Positions 59,976 to 64,000 of a stretch of DNA of 64,000 nucleotides are shown piece by piece; the stretch's first letter is position 1, and each line of letters opens with the position of its first letter. The stretch comes from Siphonodentalium dalli (taxonomy: Eukaryota > Mollusca > Scaphopoda > Gadilida > Siphonodentaliidae), in the NCBI GenBank assembly GCA_032622095.1, contig CP136066.1, forward strand, positions 194,300,816-194,364,815. The letters are read 5' to 3'. The notes under the pieces were generated by a model. It saw only the letters and a list, made by a program, of their open reading frames with translations. It was not told where the DNA came from and did no database searches. A program made the position numbers and the translations under genes.

Positions 59976-60469
59976 CTGGAAAGCAGTAGAAATTATTGTG
60001 ATGTGTTAAAGATGAGTATTTCTTCCCTGAAATTTTTGTATATAGATTTGGGTATAAAATAATACTTTTTATTATATGCTTGACTATAAAATCGCAGGAA
60101 ATTACCGAAACGTAAATCTTTGTATGTATCTCTTAGAAGCCACAGTGAAATACGATTTTGTTATTTCACTGTAGGTTTTGTTACATTTCACTGTAGCCTG
60201 CCGGTGGTTTGCGAGTTTGAAGACAAATTCTATTAGCACTTTATAGTAAATTATCTGAAAACTTATCGGTTATAACCCATAAGCTTATTTGAAACAAGAA
60301 TTATTTCTTATAATTGAAATCCACCATTTCACAGGGGAACCACCATAAGTAGAAGGAAAAGTAAAACAAGCGAAAAACTTACCAAAGAAAATCACAGATA
60401 CATGTTTAGTATAAAGTATTCTTCAAATTGCTGAATTATTAAAAGTAAAACTGCTGCATAGCTTAGCAA
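59976..60469. other. PTK7 intron, no feature
   Basis: TATTTCACTGTAG-like direct repeats at about 60163-60197. Nothing else is supported. Confidence 0.45.
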
Positions 60470-60722
60470 CTTTGCACAAGGGAACATTTTCATTGGACGA
60501 TCCGGTAGTTCCAAATGTTTGTCTATACACAAATGGTTCTGTAATGCTTTTGATGTTTGTTTACATAACAAACCATACACACATGACAATAACATGCAAT
60601 GTACGCGATATTTATGATACGAATAAGAACAATATCTCTCTATTTTATAATATTCTTTCTTCCAATGGCGGTTTTAGCAGATGCTATACCCACCATGAAA
60701 GCCGACCATATCTTTAAACATG
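60470..60722 (-). mobile_element. Diverged family-H-like element
   Basis: GTTTGTTTACATAACAAACC, GACAATAACATGCAATGTAC, ATTCTTTCTTCCAATGGCGG and TACCCACC follow the order of family H in reverse. Confidence 0.5.
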
Positions 60723-61221
60723 TTATTGAGGTTTTGTATATACTTTAATGATGCAGGGTGTATTAAAATAATATTCAAATATTTTAATTTTTATTAATTC
60801 AGGTGATATAAATATTTGAGCTAATTAATACTTCAAATAAGGCTTATAATATCGTTAGAGATTGCTGCTTGAAAACAATCAGCTTGACCTGGCTTGACAG
60901 GAGATTTAATTTAAAATTGATTGTTCTTTTTTCATCCAGAGTAATTTCGCTCCCAACTGTATGCAGTGGTTCAGATATCTGTGTCAAATTAAGTGAATTA
61001 GAACCCTTTGATGCTTTGTGCCACTTTCTGCCCCTGGTTAGCCAGCGAATGTGACTATGAATAAATTAACTAAATTAAAATGCCAATATAAAGGTGTCAG
61101 TGAATGATATATTAAATTTAAAGGAAATTTATTTAAGTAGGTAGAATATTAGGGATGTTAATTATAGGGCAAAAGCAGGTGTGTTTATTAAGTGTGAGCA
61201 ATTAGTTTATTTCTTCTTAGA
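60723..61221. other. PTK7 intron, no feature
   Basis: AT-rich; nothing supported. Confidence 0.5.
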
Positions 61222-61480
61222 AGCCTGGATATAGTGTGTCTGACATTGAGGTTCCCAGAGGGAACATTTAGTGATGCTATCCCACACATTGGGCTAGAAT
61301 CACCAAATTCTCCCTTCTGCTTAAGCCTCATCTTCTGTGAAGTATCTATAGCCTCAAATTAACATTGTTTTTAGTTACTTTTTCCCTTCTATATCTCATA
61401 ATTTGAGGAAGATAATTTGCATAAACGAGGTGACTAATGGGTGAACATCACCAACTTCAACTGCGGAAATTCAACCTTAT
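61222..61480. mobile_element. Decayed family-F variant
   Basis: GCCTGGATATAGTGTGTCTG and GAGGTTCCCAGAGGG at the left, GACTAATGGGTGAACATCAC at the right, with a long interior as at 30632. Confidence 0.5.
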
Positions 61481-61514
61481 CCTAAGTCAGACAGCAAGTT
61501 GGTATGTGAATATA

Positions 61515-62077
61515 TAATATGTGACCCGCCATATCAAATCCAGTCGTAAGTTGGGATTTATTTTACCCTGTGCCAATGCATTCTCTTATATATGCGAGTC
61601 GACCATAGGTCGCCTCGCATATATAAGAGAATTCATTGGCCTAACAATTGTTTATCATTTTTTTTTACAATTTTTAGGACATAAAATAAAAAACATCCAT
61701 TACCCTGCAGGGAGCCCAGCACATATATAGAAGCATATAGAAGAGTGTCATATGCTCGTGTTTGTCTGGGGCTCTGTATGGGTGAAATTATAAAATTGTT
61801 AAAGAATACAAGAAAAAATTATTAAAATTGTAAAAAATTGTTAGGCCAATGCATTCTCTTATATATGCAAGGCGACCTATGGTCGACTTGCATATATAAG
61901 AGAATGCATTGGCACAGGGTAAAAAAATCCCGACTTATGACTGGGTTTGATATGGCGCCAATGGCGGGTCTATTAACCCATAGAGAGCCCCACACAGCCT
62001 GGAGCAGACCACACTCTGTAGTGCATGCTTCCATCTGTGTAAGGCTCCCTGTGGGTTATATGGCGGGTCACATATTA
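61515..62077. mobile_element. Family-G element, complete (~563 bp)
   Basis: TAATATGTGACCCGCCATAT and its exact complement are the ends. Two shared palindromes lie inside (61568-61640 and 61844-61914), plus an inner inverted pair CTGCAGGGAGCCC / GGCTCCCTGTGGG. It shows that the copies at 13.7 and 15.8 kb are halves. Confidence 0.85.
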
Positions 62078-62320
62078 ATCCTTTCTTTACTAACTACTCA
62101 TTGAGGAGAAGTTCCGTTTGGAAATGTTCACATACTAGGTTAATAAAACAGCCTATGGCCGTTTTTTTAACTTATTGTCTGAACAATAGGAATTCTTCTG
62201 CACTTGGAATATCTGTTGTCTGCTTAAATTTCATGAATACCCCTCCAAATGAATAATAGACTATTCCATTATACAATTTTGTAACTGATGGGAGAATACA
62301 TTTTGTAAAGAAAGTGTAAA
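62075..62320 (+). mobile_element. Family-D element touching a PTK7 splice donor
   Basis: Starts TTAATCCTTTCTTTACTAAC and ends AAAGAAAGTGTAAA. Its end is about four bases from the first base of exon 62325-62476, on the donor side. Confidence 0.7.
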
Positions 62321-62324
62321 ATAC

Positions 62325-62476
62325 CTTGAATCTGTCGAGATCCCATCGTTCAGACTGAGACGCCCTCTCCCATGATATCTGTGGTTTTGGGAATCCTTCT
62401 GATACACAGTGTAACATAACTGCTTGCCCTTCATACACCGTTAAGTTCTGTGGATGCAGACTAATCTTAGGGCTCA
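62325..62476 (-). CDS. PTK7: PTK7 exon: first half of the last Ig domain
   Basis: This internal exon of 152 bp enters in phase 1 and leaves in phase 0. The acceptor is a ttttcag before the first coding bases, and the donor is AAG followed by gtattt. It encodes about 50 residues: a linker, the strand with VMLHC holding the first Ig cysteine, and the FPKPQISWER stretch with the core tryptophan. This is a typical I-set B-to-C strand region and aligns in layout with the seventh Ig domain of vertebrate PTK7. The second cysteine is on the next exon. A family-D hairpin element ends only about four bases beyond the donor. No further upstream exon is visible between here and the window edge, so the preceding intron is longer than 1.5 kb. 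Confidence 0.85.
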
Positions 62477-62512
62477 CTGAAAACACAAAATAAAAATAAT
62501 ATTAATGGATGC

Positions 62513-62750
62513 TTAACCCTTCCATGACTGGAGCTTCCTGAAATTTTATGAAAACCCTGTGCCATAGCATTCTCTTGTATATGCCTTGCATATATAAGAG
62601 AATGCATTGGCCTAACAATATTTACCTTGACCTTGCAAGCCAGTACATTCTCTTATATATGCGAGGCTCCTAATGAAAGGCTCGCTTATATAAGAGAATG
62701 CACTGGCACAGGGATCTTTATTTCTGCACCAGCACAGCACCCTCGATGGA
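62513..62750 (+). mobile_element. Family-B element, right end lost
   Basis: TTAACCCTTCCATGACTGGA, two shared palindromes (62566-62611 and 62638-62706), then CACCAGCACAGCACCCTCGA without the closing repeat. A ~60-bp piece after it (GGAxCGCAAAGAAATCAACA) is duplicated at 62940. Confidence 0.7.
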
Positions 62751-63008
62751 ACGCAAAGAAATCAACAAAGTTTTTAAGTATGAATGTATGTTCAGCTAAT
62801 AAGTTTCAGTTTTTAACAACACATCTATCGGGGTCATGGTTGTTGAGTTTGTTGCATTCCATAGAGAATAGACGCTAGTTGGTCTGATATTTTTATGCAT
62901 GGAAACTTGCATCCCAGACAAAATGTCAGCCTAACTTGATGGAGCGCAAAGAAATCAACATACAGTTTTTAAGTATGAATGTTCAGCTAATAAGTTTCAT
63001 GTCACTTG

Positions 63009-63644
63009 TTGAACTGAAAATCACAAAAAATGAATCTTAGATTGTATGTCTACCTGTTTTCTGTATACAGTATCTGAACATCCATTCAAATGAAGAATAG
63101 ACCATTCCAATGTAAACTTTCATGACTGAATGGAAGCATCGTTTCATTAACCCTTTCAGTGCCAGGTCCGATTTTTGTATCAACCCATATACCCTGTGCC
63201 AATGCATTCTCTTATATATGCGAGTCGACCATAGGTCGCCTCGCATATATAAGAGAATGCATTGGCCTAACAATTGTTCATCATTTGTTATTATTTTTTA
63301 CAATTTTTTACAAATTTAATAATTTTTTCTTATATTCTTTAACAGACTTATTTTGTAGGTTTAGTGCCAGGGAATCTTACGTTTTTCATGGGCATCAAAA
63401 TTATTACTATCAATACTTGGTGATAGTTTTGAGTTATAACATGCCCCTAAGGTTTTATCAAGTTTGTTTTTAAATTCGCTATAGCATGCTTAAGCATACC
63501 CAAAAAAAAATTAACCAAAAACAAATTCAACCCAAAAAAATCTAAAAAAAATTATTTAATTTTTTTTAGGGACGATTTTACAGACCGTAAATTAGGGCCG
63601 ATGAGATCGGCCCCTGGCACTGAAAGAGTTAAATGAAGGGTTAA
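63009..63644 (+). mobile_element. Family-D element split by a family-C element
   Basis: The left part (ATTCAAATGAAGAATAGACC to GGAAGCATCGTTTCA) and the last bases (ATGAAGGGTTAA, 63633-63644) flank the family-C insertion at 63147-63632. Confidence 0.6.
63147..63632 (+). mobile_element. Family-C element, complete (486 bp)
   Basis: TTAACCCTTTCAGTGCCAGG at the left, CCTGGCACTGAAAGAGTTAA at the right, one shared palindrome (63195-63266), then a unique AT-rich tail. Confidence 0.8.
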
Positions 63645-64000
63645 TATAATATAGAGATTGATGGACATGATAATACTGTACGATTTGTTCTGGTGATACT
63701 TGAGCAATAGGTTTTGAATTGTTAATCCATAGATATAAGAATCTATGCTTACTTAGCTGAAAAGCCTGGACAATCAAGAATCAATAAGTAAGTAGGCTCT
63801 GATGAATTCATCAATTCGATCTCTGATGAATTCGTCAATTGGATAGAAATGAATCACTGGTGAGTTTGCCCAGCAAGATTATTACTGTATACACCGGTCA
63901 GCAGTCCCATCATCGAGGAAAAGACCAGTCTAAGTTTATGCTCCCCAAAAAAAAAAAACCCCTGTAACTATGTCCCCCCATAAGGCCAAAACAAAAAACT
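63645..64000. other. PTK7 upstream intron, no feature
   Basis: GATGAATTCxTCAATT is repeated at about 63801 and 63824. No exon is seen before the window edge. Confidence 0.5.

Larger units (their letters stand above)
30000..62476 (-). other. PTK7: 3' part of a PTK7/off-track-type receptor pseudokinase gene (six exons, five introns)
   Basis: Six exons (62325-62476, 59855-59975, 45844-46011, 38563-38799, 37883-38115, 30000-30584) join in one frame into about 498 codons. Every intron starts GT and ends AG, and the phases chain correctly (0, 1, 1, 1, 0). The order seen is last Ig domain, transmembrane helix, Ser/Asn-rich juxtamembrane segment, kinase N-lobe, kinase C-lobe, stop. This order and the residue pattern match the C-terminal half of PTK7, a membrane co-receptor of Wnt/planar-cell-polarity signalling whose kinase domain is regarded as catalytically dead. 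The signal peptide and the other Ig domains must lie past base 64000. Introns run from 447 bp to about 13.8 kb and are filled with foldback elements. Seen: exons and motifs. Family knowledge: role. Inference: one-to-one orthology. Confidence 0.9.

Noticed and set aside
12695-63473. Many short frames with ANAFSYICESTIGRLAYIREC
   Set aside because: They are translations of the shared ~70-bp palindrome.

Overview
This is a stretch of eukaryotic, almost certainly animal, nuclear DNA. It is AT-rich and intron-rich, and most of it is small mobile elements. The one host gene I can name with confidence lies on the minus strand from about 62.5 kb down to 30.0 kb. It is the 3' half of a PTK7-type receptor pseudokinase (PTK7 in vertebrates, off-track/otk in flies). 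Six exons can be placed to the base with compatible GT/AG splice sites and phases: two for the last immunoglobulin domain, one for the transmembrane helix, one for the cytoplasmic juxtamembrane stretch, one for the kinase N-lobe and one for the kinase C-lobe with the stop codon. Upstream exons lie beyond base 64000. The gene's divergence, and an array-plus-hairpin element at 49.7-50.5 kb of a kind I associate with molluscs and relatives, suggest a lophotrochozoan marine invertebrate, perhaps a mollusc. That placement is inference.

Layout. 0-10 kb: a perfect-looking foldback at 145-305, a 1.12-kb terminal-inverted-repeat element (3213-4334) inside a larger degraded inverted pair (about 1.7-6.7 kb), a 245-bp tandem array (7.4-8.2 kb), three weak candidate exons, and the tail of a CR1/L2-like retrotransposon (9.4-10.2 kb). 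10-20 kb: a 1.62-kb unit repeated almost three times (12.3-17.5 kb) and carrying later insertions, then more foldbacks. 20-22.2 kb: a 5'-truncated, frameshifted non-LTR retrotransposon on the minus strand. 22-30 kb: hairpin elements and one possible coding exon split by a hairpin element. 30-64 kb: the PTK7 exons, with introns packed by the same element families.

At least six short non-autonomous families (called A, B, C, D, H and L here) end in TTAA followed by CCC or AGG, the signature of piggyBac-type target duplication. One family (E) is a 217-bp near-perfect palindrome with TA/CAGT ends, as in Tc1/mariner elements. One (F) is a double palindrome of about 254 bp. No transposase gene is visible.

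The most unusual signal is modular. One roughly 70-bp palindrome recurs about 25 times inside at least four families whose ends are otherwise unrelated (A, B, C, G), usually as an inverted pair around a T-rich spacer. The two arms of individual palindromes share private variants, which implies arm-to-arm correction. Two insertions have an intact 'empty' copy of their target inside this same window, which fixes TTAA as their target duplication.
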